Source of the DNA: Shewanella sp. UCD-KL21
GTDB taxonomy: Bacteria; Pseudomonadota; Gammaproteobacteria; Enterobacterales; Shewanellaceae
Reading direction: 5' to 3'
Assembly: GCF_001957135.1 (NCBI RefSeq)
Contig: NZ_MPHK01000010.1
Coordinates: forward strand, 1 to 64,000
DNA length: 64,000 bases
Shown: one piece after another, positions 9,101-16,640 of the stretch
Layout: each line of letters starts with the position of its first letter
How positions within the stretch are numbered: the first letter of the stretch is position 1
Program-made: the position numbers and the translations under genes
The notes under the pieces: model-generated
Seen by the model: the letters and a program-made list of their open reading frames with translations, nothing else
What the model was told of the DNA's origin: nothing
The model's database searches: none

Positions 9101-9331
9101 TTAAACCTTGCAGACAAGGTCGATGTGGGTAACGTTTATATTAACCGTAACCAAATTGGTGCAGTAGTGGGTGTACAGCCTTTTGGCGGTCAGGGTTTAT
9201 CAGGCACTGGCCCCAAAGCTGGCGGGCCACACTACCTGACTCGTTTTATTACTGAAAAAACCCGCACCAACAATATTACTGCCATTGGCGGTAACGCAAC
9301 CTTATTGTCCCTTGGTGATGCTGAAGACTAA
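6152..9331 (+). CDS. putA: Bifunctional proline dehydrogenase / P5C dehydrogenase
   Basis: Oxidises proline to glutamate in two steps: FAD-linked proline dehydrogenase in the N-terminal half, NAD-linked pyrroline-5-carboxylate (glutamate semialdehyde) dehydrogenase in the C-terminal half. PRODH barrel motifs include SIKLSALHPRYE and VRLVKGAYWDSE. The aldehyde dehydrogenase half shows SPWNFPLAIF, the general base in AETGGQNAM (about residue 811) and the nucleophile in SAGQRCSALR (about residue 845). At 1059 aa it is shorter than E. coli PutA (1320) because the DNA-binding ribbon-helix-helix N-terminus is absent, so it is an enzyme only. ATG 6152 has GGA 9 nt upstream; ATG 6143 is an alternative. 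Monocistronic with its own terminator. Confidence 0.95.
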   Translation: MFNASEVLNGHYNNASLDELFSAITNNYIVDEELYLSELIKLVPSSDTEIKQVTDKAHELVLKVRQFEKKGLMIGIDAFLQQYSLETQEGIILMCLSEALLRIPDAATADALIEDKLSGAKWDAHLNKSDSVLVNASTWGLMLTGKIVKLDKNIDGKPSNLLNRLVNRVGEPVIRQAMNAAMKIMGKQFVLGQTVKEALKNSVAKRQQGYTHSYDMLGEAALTAKDAHTYYTEYSHAIAQLGAQEYDQSSSPRPTISIKLSALHPRYEVANETRVLSELYDTVIKLIVQARELNIGISIDAEEMDRLELSLKLFQKLYNANETQGWGLLGIVVQAYSKRALPVLCWLTKLSREQGDEIPVRLVKGAYWDSELKWAQQAGDSGYPLYTRKAGTDVSYLACARYLLSDATTGAIYPQFATHNAQTVASISAMGVNRHYEFQRLHGMGEELYDTMLAESGAKSVRIYAPIGAHKDLLPYLVRRLLENGANTSFVHKLVDPKTPIESLVVHPLTTLKAYKTLANNKIVLPEDIFGIERKNSKGLNMNIISESAPFFAGVDQFNDTQWTAGPLVNGETLSGETKNVLSPFDTTKTVGQVAFANNQAIEAALSSAHGAFHRWSHTPVEQRASALQKLADLLEENREELIALCTREAGKSLQDGIDEVREAVDFCRYYAIQAKKMMAAPTLLPGPTGELNELFIQGRGIFVCISPWNFPLAIFLGQVTAALAAGNTVIAKPAEQTSLVGYRAVQLAHEAGIPVDVLQFLPGTGATVGAAITADERIGGVCFTGSTGTAKLINRTLANREGAIIPLIAETGGQNAMIVDSTSQAEQVVADVVSSSFTSAGQRCSALRVLFLQEDIADRVLDVMQGAMEELSIGNPSFVQTDVGPVIDATAKANLNAHIDHISQVGKLIKKIDLPAGTENGHFVSPTAVEIDSIKVLEKEHFGPILHVIRYKAANLAAVIDEINSTGFGLTLGIHSRNEGHALNLADKVDVGNVYINRNQIGAVVGVQPFGGQGLSGTGPKAGGPHYLTRFITEKTRTNNITAIGGNATLLSLGDAED

Positions 9332-9354
9332 TAATTAGCGCGTTTGACACCATA

Positions 9355-9383
9355 AAAATGCCCGCAGTTGCGGGCATTTTTTG
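9355..9383 (+). terminator. Terminator after putA
   Basis: AAAATGCCCGC (9355-9365), loop AGTT, GCGGGCATTTT (9370-9380), then T residues. The T tail merges into the 15-bp repeat array. Confidence 0.9.
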
Positions 9384-9389
9384 TTCAAG

Positions 9390-9494
9390 TCATTCTTATT
9401 TAAGCTATTCTTATTTAAGTTATTCTTATTTAAGTTAATAGTATTTAAGTTAACAGTATTCAAGAAAATAGTGTTCAAACTAATAGTGTTTACC
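9390..9494. repeat. Seven degenerate 15-bp tandem units downstream of putA
   Basis: Exact 15-bp periodicity: TCATTCTTATTTAAG (9390), CTATTCTTATTTAAG (9405), TTATTCTTATTTAAG (9420), TTAATAGTATTTAAG (9435), TTAACAGTATTCAAG (9450), AAAATAGTGTTCAAA (9465), CTAATAGTGTTTACC (9480). The units drift steadily from left to right, as expected of an old slippage array. The terminator tail (9375-9389) resembles a further unit. The array lies between convergent putA and focA. A 70-codon minus-strand frame across it gives LNKN-type repeats, which I take as a by-product. Confidence 0.85.
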
Positions 9495-9553
9495 GATAAC
9501 ACCATCAATGGCTTAGCGTTAAGTAAGGGCATCACTTGAACCGCCATAACAAA

Positions 9554-9583
9554 GCCCTATCGAGACTAAGATAGGGCCAGTGT
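9554..9583 (-). terminator. Terminator after the FocA-like gene
   Basis: GCCCTATC (9554-9561) pairs with GATAGGGC (9570-9577). On the minus strand the hairpin is followed by TTTGTTA. It lies about 20 bp beyond the minus-strand gene stop. Confidence 0.7.
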
Positions 9584-9594
9584 TTCTTAGCGCT

Positions 9595-10431
9595 TTATAA
9601 AGCTAAGCTTTCTTTTTCAGCGGCAGTTTTACGCTCAGGGCTTGTCTTAACATGGGTTAAGTACAAAGGTAAACCCACGAGTAAAAAGCCACCAACTAAA
9701 TTACCTAATGCCGTAGGGATTTCATTCCACAATAGGTAGTCGCTAACAGTAAAGTCGCCGCCCATGATCATTGAAAATGGAAATAGGAACATATTGACGA
9801 TTGAATGCTCAAAACCCATAAAGAAGAACAGCATCACAGGCATCCACATTGCTGCCATTTTGCCGCTAACTGAGGTTGAGATCATAGCGCCTACCACTCC
9901 CATAGACACCATCCAGTTACACAACATGCCGCGAATAAAAATAGTAAACCAGCCAGCCACACCATGCTCTTGATACCCTAAGGTACGTGACTCACCAATT
10001 GAACTCACTTTAGCCGCTAATACCCCACCGTCAGTGTTGTAACCATAAGTCAGAATATAGGATGCAAAAAATGCCACGGTTAACGCGCCGGCAAAATTCC
10101 CCACAAACACTAGCCCCCAATTCCTAAAGAGCTGCTCCCAAGTACATCCCGGTCGCTTATTGAGGACAGCTAAAGGCACTAAGGTAAATACACCTGTCAG
10201 CAAATCAAACTTCATCAGGTACAACATAATAAACCCAACCGGGAATAATAATGATCCAACTAACAAGCTCCCTGTTTTCACGATAACAGTAATGGCAAAA
10301 AAAGCGGCAAGTCCCAGTATCGCGCCAGCCATAAATGCCCTAACTAATGTATCTCGGGTCGACATGAAGATTTTTTGCTCCCCAGCATCTACCATCTTGG
10401 TAGCAAACTCCTTTGGCTCGATATATGACAT
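9595..10431 (-). CDS. focA: Formate/nitrite transporter family channel
   Basis: Pentameric inner-membrane channel for small monovalent anions (formate or nitrite). The family signature GFEHSIVNMFLFP near residue 200 is intact and includes the conserved pore His, and there are six hydrophobic segments. Length (278 aa) is normal. The start has AGGGA 8 nt upstream. It stands alone: no pfl gene (typical FocA context) and no nir gene (typical NirC context) is adjacent, so the substrate is open; FocA is the closer guess by length and by the STRDTLVRAFMAGAILGL N-terminus. Its upstream region (10432-10761) contains no FNR or CRP site that I find convincing. Confidence 0.85.
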   Translation of the reverse strand: MSYIEPKEFATKMVDAGEQKIFMSTRDTLVRAFMAGAILGLAAFFAITVIVKTGSLLVGSLLFPVGFIMLYLMKFDLLTGVFTLVPLAVLNKRPGCTWEQLFRNWGLVFVGNFAGALTVAFFASYILTYGYNTDGGVLAAKVSSIGESRTLGYQEHGVAGWFTIFIRGMLCNWMVSMGVVGAMISTSVSGKMAAMWMPVMLFFFMGFEHSIVNMFLFPFSMIMGGDFTVSDYLLWNEIPTALGNLVGGFLLVGLPLYLTHVKTSPERKTAAEKESLAL

Positions 10432-10761
10432 AGTGCATTCCCTATAGTTATGTAGTTGACTACTAATAAGCCAACTTCATACCAAGGTTAATAAATGCAT
10501 ACAAATCAACACCATAAGATATTTAGGTTTTAAAAAATGGTTATAAGTAGTGCAAGCCGCACCTTGGTGGCGCAAAAAAACACTATTAAAAGGCCGTATT
10601 TAGCATCAAGTATTGTCTCGCTAAATGAAGCGTAATGAGCAAGTTAGTGGTTGTAGCTGCAGATAAGGTGAGCTTTTGCTAAGGGTTAAATTGGACTAAT
10701 AATCGAATATGATTATTGTAGTGACTATCGAGAGCTTGATGGTTAAATGGCAATATTCGCG
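10432..10761. other. Intergenic region upstream of the FocA-like gene
   Basis: AT-rich stretch of about 330 bp holding the promoter region of the FocA-like gene and the 3' end of the small cysteine-protein transcript. I see no gene, no strong hairpin with a T run and no clear operator; a lone TTGAT half-site (minus strand, near 10505) is too weak to call FNR. Confidence 0.5.
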
Positions 10762-11043
10762 CTATTGGCTATCAAACACACCGTTGCGCGTTAAACCGCG
10801 ATGAACGTTTTTGCATAATTTGGCAAATTTGTCTAAATCCCCAAAACTCGGGGTGGCATTATTATCCAGTGATGATTGCCAATAACTCACTTCACTATCA
10901 ACAATTTCAAGTAGCTTTTTAGGACAGCCAATACAGCTATTGTCAGGCCCACAAACGGCTAAGGCAGGATCGTCTAATGGAAAAGTCTCTTTCACTTGGT
11001 TTATGAGCTGCTGCATTGCAGTCATTCTATCTGGTTTCATCAT
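10762..11043 (-). CDS. Small conserved cysteine-motif protein of unknown function
   Basis: 93-residue soluble protein that I cannot assign. The middle carries CGPDNSCIGCPKKLLE, a tight C-x5-C-x2-C cluster followed by KK, and one more Cys occurs in KLCKNVHRG near the C-terminus. Four cysteines could bind zinc or an iron-sulfur cluster, but no known fold is evident. There is no signal peptide or membrane segment. Two ATGs (11043, 11040) follow a TTG; AAGAG lies 7-8 nt before 11043, so I take that. It is transcribed alone, divergent from the MetJ-box-controlled transporter gene. The even codon usage and motif density make it more likely real than chance. Confidence 0.6.
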   Translation of the reverse strand: MMKPDRMTAMQQLINQVKETFPLDDPALAVCGPDNSCIGCPKKLLEIVDSEVSYWQSSLDNNATPSFGDLDKFAKLCKNVHRGLTRNGVFDSQ

Positions 11044-11195
11044 CAAGGGGCTCTTACATCAATGAACGCCGATAATATTGCAGCGGCTGTTAAAGGTCAA
11101 AATACCGCCAGCAAATCGCTTCGAAGTTAATAGGATGTATACTGCATTGTGCTACAAATACACCTAGCATGTACCATTAAAGTAAAACCAAGCTT

Positions 11196-11227
11196 AGAAG
11201 CAAAGAAGTCTAGACGTCTAGATTGAC
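11196..11227. promoter_or_regulatory. Four tandem MetJ boxes
   Basis: Four consecutive 8-mers match the met box AGACGTCT: AGAAGCAA (11196), AGAAGTCT (11204), AGACGTCT (11212, perfect) and AGATTGAC (11220). Tandem 8-bp boxes bound cooperatively by MetJ dimers with S-adenosylmethionine are the established operator form. The last box overlaps the -35 hexamer of the promoter at 11223, so MetJ would exclude RNA polymerase. Confidence 0.85.
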
Positions 11228-11251
11228 ACTAATTTGTAGATCTCCTATGCT
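11223..11251 (+). promoter_or_regulatory. Sigma-70 promoter of the NhaC-family transporter gene
   Basis: TTGACA (11223-11228), 17-bp spacer, TATGCT (11246-11251). Transcription would start near 11258 and give a leader of about 120 nt. The -35 element is embedded in the MetJ operator. Confidence 0.75.
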
Positions 11252-11319
11252 GACCACCATTGCACAAGCTATCATCATTGAAACTGAAATAGCATGGATT
11301 GCTAAAGTAACTCGCAGCC

Positions 11320-11338
11320 TATTGGTGCAGCACCAATA
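11320..11338 (+). promoter_or_regulatory. Leader hairpin before the NhaC-family gene
   Basis: TATTGGT (11320-11326), loop GCAGC, ACCAATA (11332-11338). There is no T run, so it is not a terminator. It lies about 40 nt before the start codon and may be an mRNA stability or translation element. Confidence 0.4.
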
Positions 11339-11377
11339 ACAATCGATGAATTGAATAAGATAATAAGAGAGACTCAC

Positions 11378-12712
11378 TTGACCACACAAACACAAAAATC
11401 GGCCACCAGCCCAGCCTCCTTTGTTGCTTTACTGCCACTATTTGCTTTTTTAGCGTTATTTATTGGCGCTGGGGTTTACTTTCAAAGCCAAGGTGTAGAC
11501 TTTGCTTTTTATCAGTTACCTAGTGTTATCGCGATTTTACCGGCGATTATCTTGGCGTTATTACTGTCTAAGCAAAAATTAAATCAATCCATTGATACTT
11601 TCATTGCCGGTATTGGTCACAGCAATATTATTGCTATGTGTCTGATTTATTTATTGGCAGGTGCCTTTGCCTCTGTCGCTAAAGCGACTGGTGGTGTTGA
11701 TGCTACGGTTGCGCTGGGCTTATCAATGATCCCATCAAACTTATTATTACCCGGCTTTTTTGTTATTGCCGCCTTCATTGCTACCGCTATGGGCACGTCA
11801 ATGGGCACCATTGCAGCGGTAGCGCCGATTGCATTAGGCGTTGCTGATCAAGCTCAAATTGATTATGCCTTAATGGCTGGCGCAGTATTATCTGGTGCAT
11901 TATTTGGTGATAACTTATCTATTATTTCAGATACCACCATTGCCTCGACCCGTACTCAGGGCTGTGAAATGAAAGACAAGTTCCGTGAGAACTTAATTTT
12001 CTCGCTGCCAGCATCAATCATTGCATTAGTGTTATTTGCTATAGCGGGTCAAGGCCAAGCAGATATCGCCGCCCAAGAGATCGACATTGTTAACGTGATC
12101 CCATACCTAACCATTTTATTTTTAGCGGTATCTGGCGTAAATGTATTTGTCGTATTAACCGTAGGCATACTGCTAGCTGGCGCTACAGGCCTGTTCACTA
12201 TGGATTACAATGCCGTTCAATTTGGTCAAGATATCTATGCTGGTTTCACCAACATGCAAGAAATCTTCATTCTGTCTATGCTTGTTGGTGGTTTAGCAGC
12301 GCTGATGACACAACAAGGTGGTTTAACCTTTGTTAGTCAAAAAATAGAAACACTGATTGCTCGTTTTTCAAAAGCCAAGGGCGACGCATCACCTCGCGCT
12401 GCTGAACTAGGTATGGCAGGTATGGTTGCGGCAACCAATGTGTGTGTCGCTAACAATACGGTCTCGATTGTGGTTGTCGGTGACATTGCCAAAGATTTAG
12501 CCAGCAAGCATGGCGTTGCACCTAAGCGCGCGGCCAGTGTATTGGATATCTTTGCTTGTATTATTCAAGGGTTAATTCCCCATGGCGCTCAAGCACTATT
12601 GATAGCGTCAACCTTTGCCATTAGCCCATTAGCTGCTATTTCACACGCTTGGTATTGTATGATTTTAGCTGTGGTTGCGATTTCAATTGTGATATTGCGT
12701 AAACGCGCTTAA
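11378..12712 (+). CDS. metT: NhaC-superfamily transporter, probable methionine carrier MetT
   Basis: Polytopic inner-membrane carrier of the NhaC superfamily with about 11 hydrophobic segments. Conserved blocks include GTSMGTIAAVAPIALG and GALFGDNLSIISDTT, the latter being a hallmark of this superfamily. Generic annotation would be Na+/H+ antiporter. However, its promoter carries four tandem MetJ boxes, and comparative genomics has assigned a methionine transport role (MetT) to NhaC-like proteins under methionine regulation, so I infer methionine uptake. The frame opens at TTG 11351, but TTG 11378 has AGAGAG about 8 nt upstream and begins with the polar LTTQTQKSA stretch, so I use it. Monocistronic. 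Confidence 0.75.
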   Translation: MTTQTQKSATSPASFVALLPLFAFLALFIGAGVYFQSQGVDFAFYQLPSVIAILPAIILALLLSKQKLNQSIDTFIAGIGHSNIIAMCLIYLLAGAFASVAKATGGVDATVALGLSMIPSNLLLPGFFVIAAFIATAMGTSMGTIAAVAPIALGVADQAQIDYALMAGAVLSGALFGDNLSIISDTTIASTRTQGCEMKDKFRENLIFSLPASIIALVLFAIAGQGQADIAAQEIDIVNVIPYLTILFLAVSGVNVFVVLTVGILLAGATGLFTMDYNAVQFGQDIYAGFTNMQEIFILSMLVGGLAALMTQQGGLTFVSQKIETLIARFSKAKGDASPRAAELGMAGMVAATNVCVANNTVSIVVVGDIAKDLASKHGVAPKRAASVLDIFACIIQGLIPHGAQALLIASTFAISPLAAISHAWYCMILAVVAISIVILRKRA

Positions 12713-12737
12713 TTCACTGATAAGCCAACAGCATAAT

Positions 12738-12783
12738 ACCTGAGAACAACCGACTTAATGATGGTTGAACTCAGGTTTTATTT
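12738..12783 (+). terminator. Terminator after the NhaC-family gene
   Basis: ACCTGAG (12738-12744) extended by ACAACC pairs with GGTTG and CTCAGGT (12770-12776), followed by TTTATTTTAT. Confidence 0.75.
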
Positions 12784-12844
12784 TATATAAAAGAGCGGCT
12801 TAAAAGTGTTAGTCTAAAGTTAACATTTGCACAACAAGCCGCCC

Positions 12845-13549
12845 ATGAGCCAATCAATACAGTTTAATAAACATTACGATTTATATTTAATGATTATTTT
12901 CATGTCGTTAGCGACTGCCGTGATCAGTGCTATGGGGATTGGGGCAGCGTTAATTGCTGAAGTGTCTCGTTTGGGGATTAACCCACTGAGCATCAGAGCT
13001 GACACCTTAGGTGACTATATGAGTTCACCGTTAGCCATTGTTTACAATATGTCTCTAGTCATTGCTGGCATGTGTTTAATGCTGGCGATGTTAGCGCGCT
13101 ACTTTGTCTTTGAAGATGGCTACAGTCGGCTTATTACCGTCACTGGTGCAGCCTTAGGGGTATTAATTGTACTCATTGGTATCTTTCCAATTAACTTTTT
13201 AGAGCAGCACCGCCTGTTTTCAACCGGTTACCTCATTTGCACCTTTTTGCTGCATTGTTTTTGCTTTTTGGAATACTTTCGCAAGCGTAGCGCTTTAACC
13301 AGTCCATTATTTGCTCTAAATATTATTGGGTTAATATTTTCAATAATATTGATGTCTTTGCTTAACTGGTCGACATTAGATTTCGACCCATGTCACCATA
13401 GCGGCTATGAGATTTGTTGGATGTCGTTGGTGATGTGGATACTGACTCAAACTAATATTTTATGGTGTATGGTGCTTGCTGTTGATATGAAAAAACGCAT
13501 CAAGTACCAGCAACATCACCTTAGCAACTTATCGCTTGCAGGAAACTAA
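12845..13549 (+). CDS. DUF998-like integral membrane protein
   Basis: Inner-membrane protein of about 234 residues with six hydrophobic helices. The pattern of a short N-terminus, a YMSSPLAIVYNMSLVIAG loop and helices spaced over the whole length resembles the DUF998 family, whose function is unknown. Near the C-terminus a DPCHHSGYEICW loop holds two His and two Cys that could face the periplasm. ATG 12845 is preferred over TTG 12827. It is followed after 2 nt by rluF, so the two are probably co-transcribed. Family assignment is moderate. Confidence 0.6.
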   Translation: MSQSIQFNKHYDLYLMIIFMSLATAVISAMGIGAALIAEVSRLGINPLSIRADTLGDYMSSPLAIVYNMSLVIAGMCLMLAMLARYFVFEDGYSRLITVTGAALGVLIVLIGIFPINFLEQHRLFSTGYLICTFLLHCFCFLEYFRKRSALTSPLFALNIIGLIFSIILMSLLNWSTLDFDPCHHSGYEICWMSLVMWILTQTNILWCMVLAVDMKKRIKYQQHHLSNLSLAGN

Positions 13550-13551
13550 TT

Positions 13552-14265
13552 TTGGCCAACAATATGCGCTTAGAGCAATATTTAGCCCATTGCGGTGTTT
13601 GTTCACGACGCCAAGCTCAGAGGCTTATTGCCGCAGGTAAGGTGAGCTTTAATGGCCAACTAGCCTCAGCACTTGCTCGCGTCAGCCCAGATGCAATTAA
13701 TCCCAATATTTTACTGGATGGTGAAGCAATTGCGCCGCTAGAAAACAAACAATATTGGCTGTACCACAAGCCTGTGGGCATAGATTGCCGCTTATTACCT
13801 GAGTTAGCCTCAAGTTTAATCCATCACTTACCCGCCTCGCCCAGACTGTACCCTGCAGGAAGGTTAGATAAGGATTCGCGCGGATTATTACTGCTAACAA
13901 ATGATGGCGCGCTAACCCATCGGCTGATGCATCCTGATTTTGGCCATGAAAAAGTCTATCAAGTCACGGTAGATAAACCGCTTAAAAATGATTTTGTCGC
14001 GTTAATGAGTGCTGGTGTCAGCTATCGAGATGTGACCACCAAACCTTGTAAAGTCTCTATCATTGGCGAGTGTCAGTTTGAGATCACCTTAACCCAAGGG
14101 CTTAATCGGCAAATTCGCAGAATGTCCCAAGCGCTGGGCTATCATGTGATTGATTTACTGCGAGTGAGCATGATGAATTGTCAGCTTAGTGATTTGGCTG
14201 AATCAAAAATGCGGCCCCTAGAGGCCGCAGAATTAGTCACACTGCAGCAGCTACTTAAGATGTAG
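13552..14265 (+). CDS. rluF: 23S rRNA pseudouridine synthase, RluF type
   Basis: RsuA/RluB/RluE/RluF-family enzyme that isomerises uridine in rRNA (E. coli RluF acts on 23S U2604 and tRNA-Tyr). An S4 RNA-binding domain lies at the N-terminus (MRLEQYLAHCGVCSRRQAQRL). The catalytic Asp is in PAGRLDKDSRGLLLLTNDG. The run HEKVYQVTVDKP, a SAGV loop and LTQGLNRQIRRM follow RluF more closely than RluB or RsuA. The start is TTG 13552 because AGGAA stands 7 nt before it; ATG 13564 would be too far. It follows the membrane protein by 2 nt and converges on the S46 peptidase gene with only 11 bp between stops. Confidence 0.87.
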   Translation: MANNMRLEQYLAHCGVCSRRQAQRLIAAGKVSFNGQLASALARVSPDAINPNILLDGEAIAPLENKQYWLYHKPVGIDCRLLPELASSLIHHLPASPRLYPAGRLDKDSRGLLLLTNDGALTHRLMHPDFGHEKVYQVTVDKPLKNDFVALMSAGVSYRDVTTKPCKVSIIGECQFEITLTQGLNRQIRRMSQALGYHVIDLLRVSMMNCQLSDLAESKMRPLEAAELVTLQQLLKM

Positions 14266-14280
14266 CTGCTTATCAATTAT
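14246..14280 (+). terminator. Hairpin spanning the rluF stop codon
   Basis: AGCAGCTA (14246-14253) pairs with TAGCTGCT (14263-14270), followed by TATCAATTATTTTA. The stem includes the last codons and the stop of rluF. It is the only candidate terminator in the very short convergent gap; the T run is poor. Confidence 0.4.
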
Positions 14281-16433
14281 TTTACGATGTCCATTTCTTC
14301 AAGTAAGTTTTCAGCATTATCTAAATACTTCATCACCCACAACATGTAACGGCTATCCACTTGGATAGAGCGGTTAGTGTCAGGATCATAACCCCAGTCA
14401 CCAATGATGCTTTCGTAAACACCATCAAACAGTAAACCCACTAACTCAGCGCGGCCATTTAAGGTCGGTGAACCTGAGTTACCGCCAGTGGTATCCAACG
14501 TTGATAAAAAGTTAACCGGTACAGAATCGATTGATTTCATGTAGAAATCGCCGTACTGCTTTTGCTTAATCAGTTCAAGCTGCTTAGTAGGTGCATCAAA
14601 TGGATCTGCGCCAGTATCTTTTGCTGCAATACCTTCAAGGCGAGTAAACGGCGCCGCCACTAAACCATCTTGCGGCGAGTAACCTTTTACATTACCAATA
14701 GTGACTCGTAAGCTTGAGTTAGCATCAGCATAAACTGGTTTGCCGAGTTCACGGTTATAGGCAATGACGGCATCCATATACTGTGGACGCACTTTCATTA
14801 AGTCACCAGCAAGTTGTTTTTGCGCTTGTTCACGCTTCATGCGCTCAGCAAATGTTGTAACTGCATATTGAATAAACGGATCTTTGGACTGTTCAAACTC
14901 AGCTACCGACTTATTCATCCAAGCTAGGCGGACGGCTTTATCTGACAGTGTGGTATTGGCATACATGCTATCAAGGGTTTTCATTAACTTGGCTTCATCG
15001 AAGTTTTTACCAATCGAGAAAGCCTTATCAAAATCAGCTAAACGCTCAGAAGTTGGCAAAGCCGCATAACGCTTGAGTAGGTCGGCTAACATGGCTTTAT
15101 CAACGCTGGCAGCATAACGACGGTCAATACGCTCCATACTTGAGGTAAACTGAGTCATGTCTCGCTCTTGAAAACCCGGCTCACGCGCCATATCCGGTAA
15201 TGCTTTTTCGTGGGCTAAACGATATAGGCGCTCAGCGGTATTCTTCATGGTTGAATAGCCCATGTAGCTCAGCAACAAATCACGCTCTTGGCCTTGTTGA
15301 TCTAGGGCAATTAACTTATCCAACTGGGCTAATGTTTCACCATACTTTGCTTGGCGCTTGCTATCTTTGCTAATCCACTGAGCTAATTTTTGCTCTAAAC
15401 TTTTACGCTCATCTAACATGGTAGATTTACCGTAAAACTCAATCATCGAAGTAAAGTTTTTAGCGTAATTTGCTAAGCCAGCAATTGAGCTTTCATATTT
15501 AATGCGCTCATCACTGCCTTCTGGAGCTGTGTCTTTGATAATTTCTATCAAACGTTCACGCAGCACTTTCCCTTGTGGGTACGCCCACCCAAATTGGTTT
15601 TCGACTTCATTCGCGGTGCGATAACGGTTGGTACGGCCCGGATAACCGGCCACCATCACAAAATCCCCTTCGCTTACACCTTTTGCAGACACTTTAAGAA
15701 AGCTTTTAGGCTCGTAAGGGACGTTATCTTGGCTGAAATCAGCAGGCTTGCCGTCTTTACCGACATAAGCGCGATAGAATGAAAAATCACCAGTGTGACG
15801 TGGCCACATCCAGTTATCGATATCACCGCCATATTTACCCACACTGGCTGCAGGATTATAAGTGAGGCGGACATCGCGGATTTCCATTTGTTTCACTAAG
15901 TAATACTCAAGACCGCCATGAAAACTATAAACTTTACAGCGGTAGCCATCTTCAGCTTCACACTCGGCAACCAAGGCTTTTTCTTTTTGCTCAATGCCTT
16001 TGTAAAAATCATTACCGGTTTTGCTCATTTCACCGTCTTTGATTTTAGCGGTGACATCAGTGACAGCTTCAGTAACATAAATACGAGAACCCGGTGTTGC
16101 TGGTAATTCTTCAGCATAGGTTTTAGCTAAAAAACCATCTTGTAATAGGTTGTTCTCTGGGGTTGAGTTGTACTGAATCGCGCCGTAAGCACAATGATGG
16201 TTAGTGACAACCAAGCCTTTAGGCGACACAAATGATGCGGTGCAGCCACCAAGGCTAATCACGGCATTCATTGGAAATTCAGTTAATTTTGAAATCGATT
16301 TAGCATCAATCTCAAGCCCTTTTGCTTTTAGCTCATCTGCCATTGCCGGTAGCTGATAAGGCTGCCACATTCCTTCGTCTGCTTGGCTGGTAAATGATGC
16401 CAAAATTGCAGCGCTTAATAACCATGTTTTCAT
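14277..16433 (-). CDS. S46-family dipeptidyl-peptidase (DPP7/DPP11 type)
   Basis: Secreted or periplasmic serine exopeptidase that removes dipeptides from peptide N-termini. A signal peptide (MKTWLLSAAILASFTSQA) precedes a chymotrypsin-like double barrel interrupted by a long helical insertion. Catalytic His is in VVTNHHCAYG (residues 79-80), Asp in GGDIDNWMWPRHTGDF, and Ser in DTTGGNSGSPTLNGRAELVGLLFDG near the C-terminus. The 718-aa length is normal for S46. Specificity (hydrophobic DPP7 or acidic DPP11) depends on one residue near 670 that I cannot assign safely. GGA about 9 nt before the ATG supports the start. It gives access to environmental peptides together with the neighbouring amino acid permease. 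Confidence 0.92.
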   Translation of the reverse strand: MKTWLLSAAILASFTSQADEGMWQPYQLPAMADELKAKGLEIDAKSISKLTEFPMNAVISLGGCTASFVSPKGLVVTNHHCAYGAIQYNSTPENNLLQDGFLAKTYAEELPATPGSRIYVTEAVTDVTAKIKDGEMSKTGNDFYKGIEQKEKALVAECEAEDGYRCKVYSFHGGLEYYLVKQMEIRDVRLTYNPAASVGKYGGDIDNWMWPRHTGDFSFYRAYVGKDGKPADFSQDNVPYEPKSFLKVSAKGVSEGDFVMVAGYPGRTNRYRTANEVENQFGWAYPQGKVLRERLIEIIKDTAPEGSDERIKYESSIAGLANYAKNFTSMIEFYGKSTMLDERKSLEQKLAQWISKDSKRQAKYGETLAQLDKLIALDQQGQERDLLLSYMGYSTMKNTAERLYRLAHEKALPDMAREPGFQERDMTQFTSSMERIDRRYAASVDKAMLADLLKRYAALPTSERLADFDKAFSIGKNFDEAKLMKTLDSMYANTTLSDKAVRLAWMNKSVAEFEQSKDPFIQYAVTTFAERMKREQAQKQLAGDLMKVRPQYMDAVIAYNRELGKPVYADANSSLRVTIGNVKGYSPQDGLVAAPFTRLEGIAAKDTGADPFDAPTKQLELIKQKQYGDFYMKSIDSVPVNFLSTLDTTGGNSGSPTLNGRAELVGLLFDGVYESIIGDWGYDPDTNRSIQVDSRYMLWVMKYLDNAENLLEEMDIVK

Positions 16434-16503
16434 TCTTATTATTCCATTTATTCAAGTGAACTCATTAAAAGTCTGTTTTTTCGCAATACTTCATTCAATT
16501 AAA

Positions 16504-16526
16504 GGCGAAATGTAATCTATTTCGCC
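16504..16526. repeat. Inverted repeat in the gap before the S46 peptidase gene
   Basis: GGCGAAAT (16504-16511) and ATTTCGCC (16519-16526) with a 7-nt loop, immediately beside the terminator hairpin at 16533. It could be the operator or leader hairpin of the minus-strand S46 gene, about 70 bp upstream of its start. Confidence 0.4.
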
Positions 16527-16529
16527 CAT

Positions 16530-16557
16530 AAAAAAGTCAGGCGGATAGCCTGACTTT
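16530..16557 (-). terminator. Terminator after the aromatic amino acid permease gene
   Basis: AAAGTCAGGC (16533-16542) and GCCTGACTTT (16548-16557). On the minus strand the stem is followed by TTTTTTAT. It lies about 85 nt after the permease stop. Confidence 0.8.
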
Positions 16558-16640
16558 ATCATATTGTTTCTACAAAGAAATAGTCTCTGAAAAATGCCGT
16601 TACAAAGCTTATCGACACCACAGCTTTATTTAATGGCGAC

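Noticed and set aside
9335..9547. Minus-strand 70-codon frame with LNT/LNKN repeats, resembling pentapeptide repeats
   Set aside because: The repeats arise from the 15-bp DNA array read in one frame; the pattern is not the A(D/N)Lxx pentapeptide consensus, and the frame runs through the putA terminator.
10432..10761. FNR site for the FocA-like gene
   Set aside because: Only a TTGAT half-site is present with no matching second half at the right spacing.
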